A stretch of 64,000 nt of DNA, taken from positions 186,001 to 250,000 of the forward strand of contig NZ_JAUEPH010000004.1 of assembly GCF_030403435.1 (NCBI RefSeq), in the 5' to 3' direction. The translations under genes were made by a program, and so were the position numbers. Origin of the DNA: Algoriphagus sediminis. Its GTDB lineage: Bacteria; Bacteroidota; Bacteroidia; Cytophagales; Cyclobacteriaceae. The notes below the pieces were generated by a model, which did not search any database, had not been told where the DNA came from, and saw only the letters and a program-made list of their open reading frames with translations. Positions within the stretch are counted from its first letter, which is position 1. Each line of letters starts with the position of its first letter. Below are positions 8,075 through 17,984 of this stretch, piece by piece.

Positions 8075-9967
8075 ATGAGCAGTCCCAAAAAATTTGTCAT
8101 TGACTTTGACAGTACTTTTACCCGTGTGGAAGCTTTGGACATACTTGGAGAAATTAGCCTTGAGAATGATCCAGAGAGAGAGCAAAAGCTGAAAGCTATA
8201 AAAGATATCACGGATCAGGGCATGGGGGGCACCGTAGATTTTAGAGAAAGCCTGGAAAAAAGACTTGAAATTCTTAAGGCGAATAAATCTCAAATTGCTG
8301 ATCTGGTTGATTCATTAAAAAATTACGTTTCAAAGTCCTTTGACCGCAACAGAGAATTCCTTGAAGATAATGCGGATGATATTTTTATCCTATCGAATGG
8401 CTTTAAGGATTTCATCATCCCTATCGTTGGTCAATATGGAATTAAGCCTGAGAATGTCTTTGCCAATGAATTCGTATACGATGAGTCCGGAGCCATCGTG
8501 GATTTTAATCGTGATAACCCACTTTCAGTTAATAAGGGAAAAGCTGAAACGCTTAAAAGGCTAAATTTAGAAGGCGATATCTACATGATAGGTGATGGCT
8601 ATACGGATTATGAAGTCAAAGAATCAGGGATCGCGAATAAATTCTACGCTTTCACCGAAAATGTACACCGTGATAATGTAGCCGAGAAGGCTGATCATAT
8701 CGCGCTTAGTTTAGATGAAATTTTATACGTCAATAAATTGAATAAGAAATTCTCCTACCCCAAAAGTCGAATCAAGGTCTTACTCCTTGAAAATATTCAC
8801 CCAATCGGCGAGCAAATCCTTCGTGATGAAGGCTATCAAGTAGAAGTAGTAAGCTCCGCCATGGGCGAGGATGAGCTTTGCGAAAAGATAAAAACTGTCT
8901 CCATAATAGGAATCAGGTCCAAAACTCAGATCACCAAGAAAGTTCTGGAGAATGCCAATCGACTTCTTGCGATTGGGGCTTTCTGCATCGGGACAAATCA
9001 AATAGACTTAGTGACCTGTCAGGAAAAAGGAATTGCTGTATTTAATGCACCTTTTAGCAATACCCGCTCGGTGGTAGAAATGGCTATCGCTGAAATCATC
9101 TTCCTTATGAGAAACTTCCCGGATAAGGTTCATAGCATGCATCAGGGCAAATGGGATAAATCCGCCAAGGGCAGCTTTGAAATCAGAGGTAAAAAACTGG
9201 GAATCGTCGGCTATGGAAATATCGGTGCCCAACTTTCAGTTTTGGCAGAAAATATGGGAATGAATGTCTTTTACTTTGACGCAGTAGAAAAACTCGCCTT
9301 GGGTAATGCCACCAAACTTGAAAGCCTCGAAGAGCTTCTTAGGACTTGTGATGTGGTAAGCCTTCATGTGGATGGTAGAAAAGAGAATAAGGACCTTATT
9401 GATGCCCGTCATATCAAAATGATGAAAAAAGGCTCATATCTGCTTAATCTGAGCCGAGGCCATGTAGTAGAAATAGAGGCCTTGAAAGATGCCGTCGAAT
9501 CTGGACATTTAGCGGGCTGCGCTGTAGACGTCTTTCCTGAGGAGCCAAAGAACAATTCGGAACCATTCGTTTCTCCACTGAAAGGGCTGAAAAACACCAT
9601 TTTAACTCCACACATTGGAGGTAGCACATTAGAAGCCCAGGAAAACATCGCAAATTTCGTCCCGGGAAAAATCATGGATTATGTAAACACTGGAAACACT
9701 TACAATTCAGTGAACTTCCCTAACCTTCAACTGCCATTCTTATTAGATGCACACCGATTAATTCATGTTCATGAAAACTCACCTGGTGTTCTTGCAAAGA
9801 TCAACCAAATACTCGCGGACTTCGAAATCAATATTGTTGGTCAATATTTAAAGACTAATGAGAAAATCGGATATGTGATTACAGATATTGACAAGGCCTA
9901 TTCTAAAGAAGCTATCGAAGCCTTAAAAGCAATTAAAGGCACCATTAGATTTAGGGTGTTGTATTAA
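8075..9967 (+). CDS. serA: HAD phosphatase / D-3-phosphoglycerate dehydrogenase / ACT fusion protein
   Basis: 630 residues in three parts. Residues 1 to about 220 form a HAD-IB phosphatase like SerB: nucleophile motif DFDST (Asp10, Asp12), LSNGF for motif II, and GDGYTDYE for the metal-binding motif. Residues about 230-550 are phosphoglycerate dehydrogenase, with NAD-binding GYGNIG near 378 and catalytic-region HIGGST near 512. Residues about 555-630 are an ACT domain (HENSPGVLAKINQIL). The dehydrogenase oxidises 3-phosphoglycerate in the first step of serine synthesis; the phosphatase part could perform the last step (phosphoserine hydrolysis), which is inference. The gene stands alone and ends at a strong terminator. 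Confidence 0.88.
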   Translation: MSSPKKFVIDFDSTFTRVEALDILGEISLENDPEREQKLKAIKDITDQGMGGTVDFRESLEKRLEILKANKSQIADLVDSLKNYVSKSFDRNREFLEDNADDIFILSNGFKDFIIPIVGQYGIKPENVFANEFVYDESGAIVDFNRDNPLSVNKGKAETLKRLNLEGDIYMIGDGYTDYEVKESGIANKFYAFTENVHRDNVAEKADHIALSLDEILYVNKLNKKFSYPKSRIKVLLLENIHPIGEQILRDEGYQVEVVSSAMGEDELCEKIKTVSIIGIRSKTQITKKVLENANRLLAIGAFCIGTNQIDLVTCQEKGIAVFNAPFSNTRSVVEMAIAEIIFLMRNFPDKVHSMHQGKWDKSAKGSFEIRGKKLGIVGYGNIGAQLSVLAENMGMNVFYFDAVEKLALGNATKLESLEELLRTCDVVSLHVDGRKENKDLIDARHIKMMKKGSYLLNLSRGHVVEIEALKDAVESGHLAGCAVDVFPEEPKNNSEPFVSPLKGLKNTILTPHIGGSTLEAQENIANFVPGKIMDYVNTGNTYNSVNFPNLQLPFLLDAHRLIHVHENSPGVLAKINQILADFEINIVGQYLKTNEKIGYVITDIDKAYSKEAIEALKAIKGTIRFRVLY

Positions 9968-10023
9968 ACCTGATTGATTTGATTTCCAGCACGGCCCTCA
10001 AATCAGAAAATTTAAAGTGAATC

Positions 10024-10062
10024 AAAAAAAAGCCATTGGGATTAAACCAATGGCTTTTTTTT
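10024..10062 (+). terminator. Rho-independent terminator after the serA fusion
   Basis: A perfect 16-base inverted repeat: AAAAAAAAGCCATTGG at 10024-10039, a 7-base loop, and its complement at 10047-10062 ending in eight T. The A and T runs at both ends mean it could also serve the minus strand. Confidence 0.85.
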
Positions 10063-10129
10063 GGATCAATCAATTCATTTGTAACCTGAAATAAATTAAG
10101 CTTGAGCAGGGAAACAAGTTGTTTTACTA

Positions 10130-10576
10130 TTACGAATTAGCCACCAGGCGACGGTGATAGTTAATCTGTCCTAAATGATAATTCAAGTGACCATACAGGT
10201 GTAGCAAAAAATTCTGATAGGTTATTTTTTGAGGAAAGGGTTGGATTGGAAAGTCTTTATTTAAGTCCCAGTCTTCAATTTTTTCTAGTGAAACCTTTAG
10301 CCATTGGCTGCTTTCCTCAATCCATTTATAGATTTCTTCCCTCTTCACTGGGGTGCCTGAAAACTCAAATTCCCGGTCCCTGACATAGTCAAACTCACCT
10401 ATTTCCTTTCCGATAAAGGCTCGAAGATTCCCACATAAATGAACGGCTAGTGTACCACCTGAATTTGCTATCTGGCCTTCTATACGCCACAGATCCTCCT
10501 CATTTTCATAAGCTTCCAGTTCAGCCTTTAGTTTCTGCAGGTCTCTTTGGAAAAGGTAATTCAAATCTTTAAGCAT
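10130..10576 (-). CDS. DinB-like four-helix metal-binding protein
   Basis: 148 residues, cytoplasmic and mostly helical. Histidines sit where DinB/YfiT-type proteins place metal ligands: His46 in LAVHLCGN and His126/His130/His134 in LLHLYGHLNYHLG. Family members include thiol-dependent transferases and damage-inducible proteins of unknown role; no substrate can be assigned. It starts 12 bases after the stop of the RhlE gene upstream and is probably co-transcribed with it. Confidence 0.75.
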   Translation of the reverse strand: MLKDLNYLFQRDLQKLKAELEAYENEEDLWRIEGQIANSGGTLAVHLCGNLRAFIGKEIGEFDYVRDREFEFSGTPVKREEIYKWIEESSQWLKVSLEKIEDWDLNKDFPIQPFPQKITYQNFLLHLYGHLNYHLGQINYHRRLVANS

Positions 10577-10588
10577 GGTTTCTAAAGG

Positions 10589-12007
10589 TTATTTCTTATC
10601 CACTACATTCTTACGTTGTCCAAACTTACTATTCGATTTTTTGGACTCTTCCTTATTCTGCCCAGTTGAAGCTGATGGACTTTGCTGTGAAGGTTTTGGC
10701 TGTTGTTGACTTTTTTCGGAATGCCTATGTTTCTGCCCGGACTGGTTTTTCCCGCTTTTGTTTCTGTGTGGAAAACGCTTATCTCCATTTCTAGACTTGC
10801 TGCCATTTCCACCTTTCTTCGAATAATTCTTGTTATCAGAATATTTCTTTTTGCCACTTTCGCCATAAACATATTCAGGGCCTTTTTCAAAACCCTCAGG
10901 CAATGGAATTTGAGTGATTTCCATACCAATTAAATCCTGAATTCGATCGAACTTCTGGCGGTCTTTAGGATTCACAAAGGTTAGGGCCTCCCCTTCCATG
11001 TCGGCTCTGGCTGTCCTTCCAACCCGGTGCACATAATCTTCAGGGTCCCCAGGTGTATCATAGTTGATGACTAATTCTATCCCGACTACGTCGATTCCTC
11101 TGGAAATAATATCCGTTCCGACCAGGATTTTCACTTTCTTATTTTTAAAGGCTGACATGATCTTTTCACGATCGATTTGCTCCAAATCTGAGTGGAAGGC
11201 TTCCACATCAAACTTCTTTTTCAGTACCCGAAAGAGTGATTTGACCTTATCCTTCGTAGAAGCAAAAATGATTACAGCCTCATAGTCTTTTTTAGACAAC
11301 ACATGCTTCACCAAGTCTTCCTTCTGTGTATCGTAGACCGAATACATTCCCTGGGTTACCCCTTTGGCTGTTTTGCCTATGGCAATAGAAATCTCTTCAG
11401 GATTCCTAAGAATCTTAAGGCTAAACTGTCTGATTTTAGGAGGCATGGTAGCCGAGAAAAGTACGGTTTGCCTATCTTTTGGAAGGTAATTGACGATTTT
11501 TAAAATATCGTCCGAAAAACCCATATCCATCATCCGGTCCGCTTCATCCAGGACTAAATGCTGGAGACTGGAAAGATCCATTTTGCCTCCGGCCAAAAGT
11601 GCAATGAGTCTACCCGGAGTGGCTACGATAATTTCCGCACCGGTTTCCAGCGCACGTTTTTGCTGCTCCCAGACTAAACCGTCACCACCACCATAAACCG
11701 GAATGGAACTGATTCCGAGGAAATATGCAAAACCTTGAATCTGCTGATCTATTTGCAAAGCAAGCTCACGAGTGGGAGCCAGAATCAGCGTATTCAGCTT
11801 TCCGGCTGGAGATTGAGAAATCTTATTAAGAATGGGCAAAATAAAAGCCGCTGTTTTGCCTGTCCCTGTTTGAGCACAGGCGATCAAATCTTTATTTGAG
11901 AGAATGGCAGGAATTGCTTTTTCCTGAATGGGTGTGGGTTCAGTAAAACCCATGGCATCTAGTCCCTCCTGAAGGGTGGGATCAAAATTAAATGTAGAGA
12001 AATCCAA
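10589..12007 (-). CDS. rhlE: DEAD-box ATP-dependent RNA helicase, RhlE type
   Basis: 472 residues. The helicase core (about 1-375) has the full motif set: Q motif GFTEPTPIQEKAI, motif I AQTGTGKT, Ia PTRELA, Ib TPGR, II DEAD, III SAT and VI HRVGRTAR. The last ~95 residues are a low-complexity basic tail rich in Lys, Ser, Gln and Asn, as in Bacteroidota RhlE proteins, probably for RNA contact. Expected work is RNA remodelling in ribosome assembly, RNA decay or cold adaptation. The DinB-like gene follows 12 bases downstream. Confidence 0.9.
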   Translation of the reverse strand: MDFSTFNFDPTLQEGLDAMGFTEPTPIQEKAIPAILSNKDLIACAQTGTGKTAAFILPILNKISQSPAGKLNTLILAPTRELALQIDQQIQGFAYFLGISSIPVYGGGDGLVWEQQKRALETGAEIIVATPGRLIALLAGGKMDLSSLQHLVLDEADRMMDMGFSDDILKIVNYLPKDRQTVLFSATMPPKIRQFSLKILRNPEEISIAIGKTAKGVTQGMYSVYDTQKEDLVKHVLSKKDYEAVIIFASTKDKVKSLFRVLKKKFDVEAFHSDLEQIDREKIMSAFKNKKVKILVGTDIISRGIDVVGIELVINYDTPGDPEDYVHRVGRTARADMEGEALTFVNPKDRQKFDRIQDLIGMEITQIPLPEGFEKGPEYVYGESGKKKYSDNKNYSKKGGNGSKSRNGDKRFPHRNKSGKNQSGQKHRHSEKSQQQPKPSQQSPSASTGQNKEESKKSNSKFGQRKNVVDKK

Positions 12008-12182
12008 GTGATGGTATTTTATGTTTTGAAAGAACTTGTATTTGTTCCTTTCGGTAAGTTTTCCCTAAATATCGCATAAAGAAACCAATTGCCCATAATT
12101 TGAGTAATATGAACGTGAATGAAGATTATTTGCATGCTTAATCTCAATCTGGCTATATTACATTAGTAACTCAAAAGGATTT

Positions 12183-13250
12183 ATGTCCATCACCCAACTA
12201 CTCAAAACCAACTTTCTATTCACTGTTCTTTTTCTGCTGTTCACCACATTCATGGCAGAAGCCCAGACCTATTCTCTCAAAGGAAGAATTCTCGATGTGG
12301 ATTCCAAAGATTTCATTCGTGGTGCGACCGTCACTCTTAGAGGAACTGCCGCCGGAGTTAAATCAAACCCCGCAGGATACTTTGAACTTGAGGATTTAAT
12401 CGCCGATAGATATGTGCTCACCATTCGGGCTGAAGGGTATAACTTCTATGAACAAGTAGTCAATCTGGATGAAGACCTGGACCTGGAAGAAGTTTACCTA
12501 ATTAAAATCGGAGCTGAAGGAACAGGTGCTGCCATTCAGAAAACCATTCGAACCAATAGTGCTGCGAGATTGCTCATGGAGCGTCCAAATTTCATAGGTG
12601 GAAATATGGTATATGGTATTCCTCCTGAGCCTAAAAAACTGGTAGGAGATGCTTACATAGATAAAAAATGGAATAATGCCACCATTTTGCTTTACAGGGA
12701 TCAGGAGCTTCTCGAAGGATTCAGGGCCAGATACAATGTGATCTCAAATATGTTTGAGCTGATGGAGCCGGAAAACAATCTGGTTTCAATCATGCCTGGA
12801 TTGAGGATTCAGAATATTGTCTGGTTGGACTCAACTTATAAGGTCCCAAGATACTTTGTGAATGGGATGGATTTTAAAGAAGATGGCGCGCCTATCTCCG
12901 GTTTCTTTGAGGTGCTGGTCGATGGGGAGCTCCCTCTTATGCGCCGAACAAAAGTCATTCTCAAAGAATCCAATTATAATCAAGCACTCATGGTGGGAGA
13001 GCGAAATGATCAGCTCCTCAAGCGAAATGTTTACTATTACCTAAAGGAAAAAGACGTAATCGAAGTACCTAAGAAACGAAAGAAATTTTACGAGCTATTT
13101 GGAGAGGATGCTGAAATGATGGAGGAGTTTGTAAATAACAATAGCCTTAGCCACCGAGAACCAAATGATCTATTTGAAATATTCACTTTTTATAATTCCC
13201 AGTTTCCGGGTTTTGTACCCATCATTACCCAACTGGTAGACGAAAATTAA
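12183..13250 (+). CDS. Secreted protein with N-terminal carboxypeptidase-regulatory-like domain
   Basis: 355 residues. The signal peptide runs through FLLFTTFMAEAQ (cleavage near residue 28). Residues about 30-110 form a CarboxypepD_reg-like beta-sandwich (YSLKGRILDVDSKDFIRGAT, then GYFELEDL). The remainder (about 115-355) is not recognised; it is soluble, beta-rich in the middle and ends with a helical stretch. Many Bacteroidota surface proteins have this arrangement without a known role. The gamma-glutamyltransferase gene starts 7 bases after its stop, so the two are likely co-transcribed. Confidence 0.7.
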   Translation: MSITQLLKTNFLFTVLFLLFTTFMAEAQTYSLKGRILDVDSKDFIRGATVTLRGTAAGVKSNPAGYFELEDLIADRYVLTIRAEGYNFYEQVVNLDEDLDLEEVYLIKIGAEGTGAAIQKTIRTNSAARLLMERPNFIGGNMVYGIPPEPKKLVGDAYIDKKWNNATILLYRDQELLEGFRARYNVISNMFELMEPENNLVSIMPGLRIQNIVWLDSTYKVPRYFVNGMDFKEDGAPISGFFEVLVDGELPLMRRTKVILKESNYNQALMVGERNDQLLKRNVYYYLKEKDVIEVPKKRKKFYELFGEDAEMMEEFVNNNSLSHREPNDLFEIFTFYNSQFPGFVPIITQLVDEN

Positions 13251-13257
13251 CCTGAAA

Positions 13258-15129
13258 ATGAAAAAAATTCTACTGATCCTGTTTTCCTTTTTGGCGAGCC
13301 AAAGTTTTGCGCAGCTACCCAATCAAGCTCCTGGCTCCACACCCACTGAAAAACCCATTCTCCATGGTAAGGATTGGGTGGCAATTACAGGAAAGCCACT
13401 TGCCGCCACGGCAGGCTCTCATATATTTCAACAAGGTGGAAATGCAGTCGATGCTGCCTGTGCTATGCTTGCGGCCACTGCCACCATGTGGGATGTACTT
13501 TCATGGGGAGGAGAAACTCAGGCACTGATTTACCATCCTGAGGAAAAGCGCGTGATCGCAATTAATGCCCTTGGATATGCTCCTACGGGAGCTACCGTGG
13601 ATTTTTATAAGTCTGAAGGAATGGAGTACCCTCCAGCTTATGGGCCTTTGGCAGCGACTACACCCGGTACACCAGGAGGCCTTATGACCATGCTGGCCGA
13701 ATATGGAACCATGAGCCTTGCAGAGGTTCTCGCTCCCGCAATGGATCTCGCAAAGGGCTATCCAATCGAGGCTCAAACCGCGGACAACATAGAAAGAGGG
13801 AAAGAAAGGATTAAGCAGTGGCCCTATTCGAAAGATTTATTTTTAACTCACTTGGGTAAGGATCGGGAAGCTCCATACCCTGGTGAAATTTTCGTTCAGG
13901 AAGACTTGTACAAGACCTTATTGAAGCTGGTGGAGACAGAGAGAGAAGCTTTGGCCGCAGGCCAAAGTAGAGAAGAAGCCATCTATGCGGCTAATGATCG
14001 ATTTTATCGAGGGGACATAGCCAAGGAAATCGTTCGTGGAGCAAGAGAGCAAGGTGGACTTTTCACAGAGGATGATCTGGCAAACTGGACGGTAAAGATC
14101 GAGGAGCCTCTGATGGTAAATTATCGGGGAATAGATGTGTATAAGCTCCAGGAATGGACTCAGGGGCCGGCTTTGCTTCAGGCACTTAATATTCTTGAGA
14201 ACTTTGATCTCAAGTCCATGGGTTATAATTCCAGCAGGTATATCCACACAGTGTATCAGGCGATGAGTATGGCTTTTGCAGATCGGGACTTTTACTACTC
14301 AGACCCTGCATTCGATCCAGTATCTCCAATGAAAGGTCTACTCTCCAAAGAATACGCAAAAGCACGAGCGGCTGAAATCAATCCTGATTTGAATGATCCA
14401 AATATAAAAGCCGGAGATCCCTACCCTTTTCAAAATGGTGAAAATCCTTTTTTAGAGATATTAAATGCACAGGATGAAACCTTGGCAATCAAAATTTCAG
14501 AAACTCCGCTATCAGGACCGGAAGATCCTTATTTAGAAGAATTTCTTAGCGGAACCACATCTATCCAAGCCGCTGATAAGGACGGTTGGGTGGTATCTGT
14601 GACACCTAGTGGGGGTTGGATTCCTGCCGTGATAGCCGGAAATACAGGTGTAGGCATGAGTCAGCGTATGCAAAGTTTCGTGCTGGACGAAAATCTAAAC
14701 CCATATAATCTTGTGGAGCCAGGCAAAAGACCAAGAGTCACCCTCACTCCCAGCCTTGCCCTGAAGGATGGAATGCCATTCCTTTCTTTTGCAGTTCAGG
14801 GTGGTGATTCTCAGGATCAGAATCTTTTGCAGATGTTTTTGAATGTGGTAGAGTTTGGAATGAATGTGCAGGAAGCAGTGGAAGCCGCCAACTTCAACAG
14901 CCTTCAGCTGCAAAGCTCTTTTGGGGATCATGCTATCAAACCCGGAAACCTAATTCTTCGGGAAGATACTTCTCCCTGGGTAAGAAATGAACTGGCTAAA
15001 ATGGGCTACACCATGGACTTTTGGAACAGAACTTCCGGACCCATCAATGGAATCTGGTTTGACTGGGAAAATGGTACCCTCTGGGGTGGTAGTTCAAATT
15101 ATGGAGATGATTACGGGATAGCCTGGTAA
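13258..15129 (+). CDS. ggt: Gamma-glutamyltransferase family Ntn hydrolase
   Basis: 623 residues with a signal peptide (cleavage after FAQ, residue 19), so the enzyme is periplasmic or secreted. Family blocks include GGNAVDAACAMLAAT near the N-terminus, TTPGTPGGLMTM, and PRVTLTPSLALKDG near the C-terminus. The autoprocessing and catalytic site is SGTTS, with Thr433 the likely new N-terminus of the small subunit; the residue after the Thr pair is Ser rather than the common His. Typical substrates are glutathione and other gamma-glutamyl amides. The C-terminal block lacks the classical GGSxP form (VQGGDSQDQN instead), as in the YwrD/acylase-like branch, so substrate preference is uncertain. Confidence 0.85.
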   Translation: MKKILLILFSFLASQSFAQLPNQAPGSTPTEKPILHGKDWVAITGKPLAATAGSHIFQQGGNAVDAACAMLAATATMWDVLSWGGETQALIYHPEEKRVIAINALGYAPTGATVDFYKSEGMEYPPAYGPLAATTPGTPGGLMTMLAEYGTMSLAEVLAPAMDLAKGYPIEAQTADNIERGKERIKQWPYSKDLFLTHLGKDREAPYPGEIFVQEDLYKTLLKLVETEREALAAGQSREEAIYAANDRFYRGDIAKEIVRGAREQGGLFTEDDLANWTVKIEEPLMVNYRGIDVYKLQEWTQGPALLQALNILENFDLKSMGYNSSRYIHTVYQAMSMAFADRDFYYSDPAFDPVSPMKGLLSKEYAKARAAEINPDLNDPNIKAGDPYPFQNGENPFLEILNAQDETLAIKISETPLSGPEDPYLEEFLSGTTSIQAADKDGWVVSVTPSGGWIPAVIAGNTGVGMSQRMQSFVLDENLNPYNLVEPGKRPRVTLTPSLALKDGMPFLSFAVQGGDSQDQNLLQMFLNVVEFGMNVQEAVEAANFNSLQLQSSFGDHAIKPGNLILREDTSPWVRNELAKMGYTMDFWNRTSGPINGIWFDWENGTLWGGSSNYGDDYGIAW

Positions 15130-15181
15130 ACGAAATTTATAACACCTTTTGAAATTTCTGTGAAGCCAAAATCTATTTAAC

Positions 15182-15820
15182 ATGGAAAGCAAAACTTTGA
15201 GTCTGCGATCTTTAGCATTGATTGCTGGGGTGAGCTATTTGATTATTTTTTTTGCTGCAATTTTTGCCAATTTCATGGCTTTGGAATCCTTAACCCAGTC
15301 CCCTCTGGAAACCATACAGAACCATGACATGCTCGTTCGATTTGGGGTGATTGCTTTTTTGATAACCGTTGTTTTTGATGTAGTAGTTGCATGGGCTTTA
15401 AAAGAATTTTATAAAAGTCATTATTTGACTTTACCGAGCACCTATTTTAGGATGATGCATGCGGCCATTATGGGTGTTGCTATTTTTGCCCTTCCACTTG
15501 CACTAAAAGCGAATACGGAAAATGACATTTTTCATTATGTTGATTTATTCAATACGATTTGGTTAATAGGTCTTTTCTTCTTTGGAATACATCTCATCTT
15601 ACTGAGCAAAATAGCCGATACTCCTAAGTTTATTAGGGTATTTCTCGCAATCGCGGGAATCATGTATATCCTGGACACAGTGGCTCATTTTACACTTTCC
15701 AATTATTCCGAATATGCTTCTGTTTTCCTGGCCTTAGTGGCCATACCAAGTATTTTTGGCGAAATGGCTTTTACGGTCTGGCTTTTGGTTAAGGGCGGAA
15801 AAATGAGGAAATCTGTATAA
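15182..15820 (+). CDS. DUF4386 family integral membrane protein
   Basis: 212 residues with about six membrane helices (near 12-32, 52-72, 95-112, 122-142, 152-170 and 180-202). The opening SLRSLALIAGVSYLIIFF and the central FNTIWLIGLFFFGIHLILL are typical of DUF4386 proteins. Function is unknown. It lies 52 bases after the gamma-glutamyltransferase gene on the same strand, and a weak hairpin follows the stop (AAAGGG/CCCTTT, 15829-15846). Confidence 0.8.
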   Translation: MESKTLSLRSLALIAGVSYLIIFFAAIFANFMALESLTQSPLETIQNHDMLVRFGVIAFLITVVFDVVVAWALKEFYKSHYLTLPSTYFRMMHAAIMGVAIFALPLALKANTENDIFHYVDLFNTIWLIGLFFFGIHLILLSKIADTPKFIRVFLAIAGIMYILDTVAHFTLSNYSEYASVFLALVAIPSIFGEMAFTVWLLVKGGKMRKSV

Positions 15821-15915
15821 GGTTGATTAAAGGGGTAAAACCCTTTCTCATTTCAATTCTGATGTAGTATTTTGTTTGCTGAGATGCCAGAGTTTCTGTC
15901 CTCACCACCCTCGCC

Positions 15916-15939
15916 ATGGTTTGTGTCTTTACAAACCAT
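15916..15939. repeat. Perfect hairpin in the gap before the DUF3604 cluster
   Basis: ATGGTTTGT (15916-15924) and ACAAACCAT (15931-15939) form a perfect 9-bp stem with a 6-base loop. No T run follows, so it is not a standard terminator. It sits alone in a 238-base gap; no second copy was noticed in the window. It could be a REP-like element or an attenuator-like structure. Confidence 0.4.
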
Positions 15940-16058
15940 TATTCATTCAATCACGGAGCAAGGAACTCCCAATTGTGTAAAAATCATTCTGTTTCAATGA
16001 CATTTATCATTCTTGGAAAAAGTAGTATGGAATTTTCTATATTGAAATATCTAAACCT

Positions 16059-17939
16059 ATGAATATGAAAAGCTTCAAATACACCATTTTAATGGTTTCA
16101 GTCTTGATTTTTTCTTCTTGCAATACAGAAACCAAAGAGGATACCGCTGAAAACATGAGCCAAGGCGAAAGTGGTTCGAGAGTATCTCAACAGCCAAACC
16201 CACTTAAGGATGCTTATTTCGGAAATTTACATATCCACACCTCCTGGTCATTTGACGGGTTTACAAATGGCAGTGTAACCCAACCAGATGATGCTTATAG
16301 ATGGGCCCAAGGGGAAGCCATCCCTGGTGGAGGCGGTGGAGGTGACCTTCAAATTAAAGTGCCGTTAGATTGGTATGCAGTCTCGGATCATGCTGAGTGG
16401 ATGGGAATGTTTAATATGATGGCAGACACCACCACGGCTATTGGAAAGTTAGATTTTGCCAAAAGAGTAACTTCAGATGATCAGGCAGTTGCCTTTCAGG
16501 CTTTTGCCGATTTTCTCTATGATTTTAGTACAGGTGGAGAATTATCCAAAGAACCACTTTTTTCTGATCCTACCATCATGAAGTCTGTTTGGAAAGAAAT
16601 CGTTGCTTCTGCTGATAAATTTTACCAGCCAGGAGAATTCACCACCTTCCCGGCATTTGAATGGTCTTCAAATCCGAATACCAGAAACTTACATAGAGTG
16701 GTAGTATTCCAAGATTCTGAAAATATCCCTGAAATGGCTTTTTCCAGCCAAGATTCTGAAAAGCCGGAGGATTTATGGGCATGGATGGAAGTGAGCCGAG
16801 CGAATGGTGCCACCCTATTGGCTATTCCTCATAATGGAAATGCGAGCGATGGTTTGATGTTTTCAATGGTAGATTCAGAAGGGAACCCTCTCACCAAAGA
16901 GTACAGTGAAACCAGAATGAGAAATGAACCACTTTATGAAATAAGTCAAATTAAAGGTTCTTCAGATACTCATCCGGATTTATCCCCAAATGATGAATTT
17001 GCAGATTTTGAATTATGGGATTACACCTTGGCGGCTACAGCCGATCGACCTACCAATAGAAAAGGTAGTTATCTGCGTAAAGCATTATTGGATGGAATAA
17101 AAAGTGAAAATGAAGGAAAAGGGAATCCCTTCAAATATGGGATCATAGGAGATTCTGACTCTCATAATGCTGCGGCGGCCGTTGAAGAAGACAACTACAC
17201 AGGAAAATTTGCTATTGAAAATGATCCTGAACATCGATTGAATGGGGTTCCGGGGATGGCTGATAAAAACAATCTTCAGCTGAGAGAATTTGGCTCTGGA
17301 GGATTAGCTGGAGTATGGGCAGAAGAGAATACCAGAGAGTCAATTTTTGCTGCCATGATGCGCAAAGAAACCTTTGGCACCTCTGGAACTCGATTAAAAG
17401 TGCGATTCTTCGGCAGTTTCTCCTACGAAGAGGAGCTTATCAATAAAGAAGACTGGCTTACAGATGCCTATGCTACCGGAGTGCCAATGGGTAGTGATTT
17501 ACAAGGGTCGGGAGACTCTCCTACTTTTATCATCCATGCCATCAAGGAAGCTGATGGTGCCAATCTGGATAGGGTTCAGATCATTAAAGGATGGGTAGAT
17601 GAATCGGGTAATGCGCAGGAGAAAATCTTTAATGTGGCCCTGTCTGATGGTAGAGTGCCTGATGCTCAGGGAAATGTACCTCCTGTAGGAAATACGGTGG
17701 ATTTGGCCACGGCAAAATATGAAAACTCCATTGGGGATACCGAGTTCCTGACTACCTGGACTGATCCTGAATTTGATCCCAGCCAAAATGCATTTTATTA
17801 TGTCCGGGTCTTGGAGATTCCTACTCCAAGATGGTCCACTTATGATGCCGTAAGAACAGGATTACCTCTTAGACAGGACGTTCCATCTACCATTCAGGAA
17901 AGAGCTTGGTCAAGCCCGATTTGGTATAAGCCTAATTAA
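16059..17939 (+). CDS. DUF3604 lipoprotein, copy 1
   Basis: 626 residues. The lipoprotein signal ends at LIFSSC (Cys near residue 21), followed by a Ser/Glu-rich linker. The DUF3604 domain fills the rest. PHP-like metal ligands are visible: NLHIHTSWSFDG, VSDHAEWMG, IPHNGNASDG and IGDSDSHNAAA. The PHP fold is known for metal-dependent phosphoester hydrolysis; the DUF3604 reaction is not established. It starts a run of three paralogues followed by ppiC-like and hupE-like genes. It is the most divergent of the three: the other two share GDTHLHT and SDAHTS/TDSHTS forms. A second ATG two codons in could be the true start. Confidence 0.85.
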   Translation: MNMKSFKYTILMVSVLIFSSCNTETKEDTAENMSQGESGSRVSQQPNPLKDAYFGNLHIHTSWSFDGFTNGSVTQPDDAYRWAQGEAIPGGGGGGDLQIKVPLDWYAVSDHAEWMGMFNMMADTTTAIGKLDFAKRVTSDDQAVAFQAFADFLYDFSTGGELSKEPLFSDPTIMKSVWKEIVASADKFYQPGEFTTFPAFEWSSNPNTRNLHRVVVFQDSENIPEMAFSSQDSEKPEDLWAWMEVSRANGATLLAIPHNGNASDGLMFSMVDSEGNPLTKEYSETRMRNEPLYEISQIKGSSDTHPDLSPNDEFADFELWDYTLAATADRPTNRKGSYLRKALLDGIKSENEGKGNPFKYGIIGDSDSHNAAAAVEEDNYTGKFAIENDPEHRLNGVPGMADKNNLQLREFGSGGLAGVWAEENTRESIFAAMMRKETFGTSGTRLKVRFFGSFSYEEELINKEDWLTDAYATGVPMGSDLQGSGDSPTFIIHAIKEADGANLDRVQIIKGWVDESGNAQEKIFNVALSDGRVPDAQGNVPPVGNTVDLATAKYENSIGDTEFLTTWTDPEFDPSQNAFYYVRVLEIPTPRWSTYDAVRTGLPLRQDVPSTIQERAWSSPIWYKPN

Positions 17940-17984
17940 TCTCATTTTTTATTTTTAATTTCTGAGCAAAACTTTTTGAATGTC

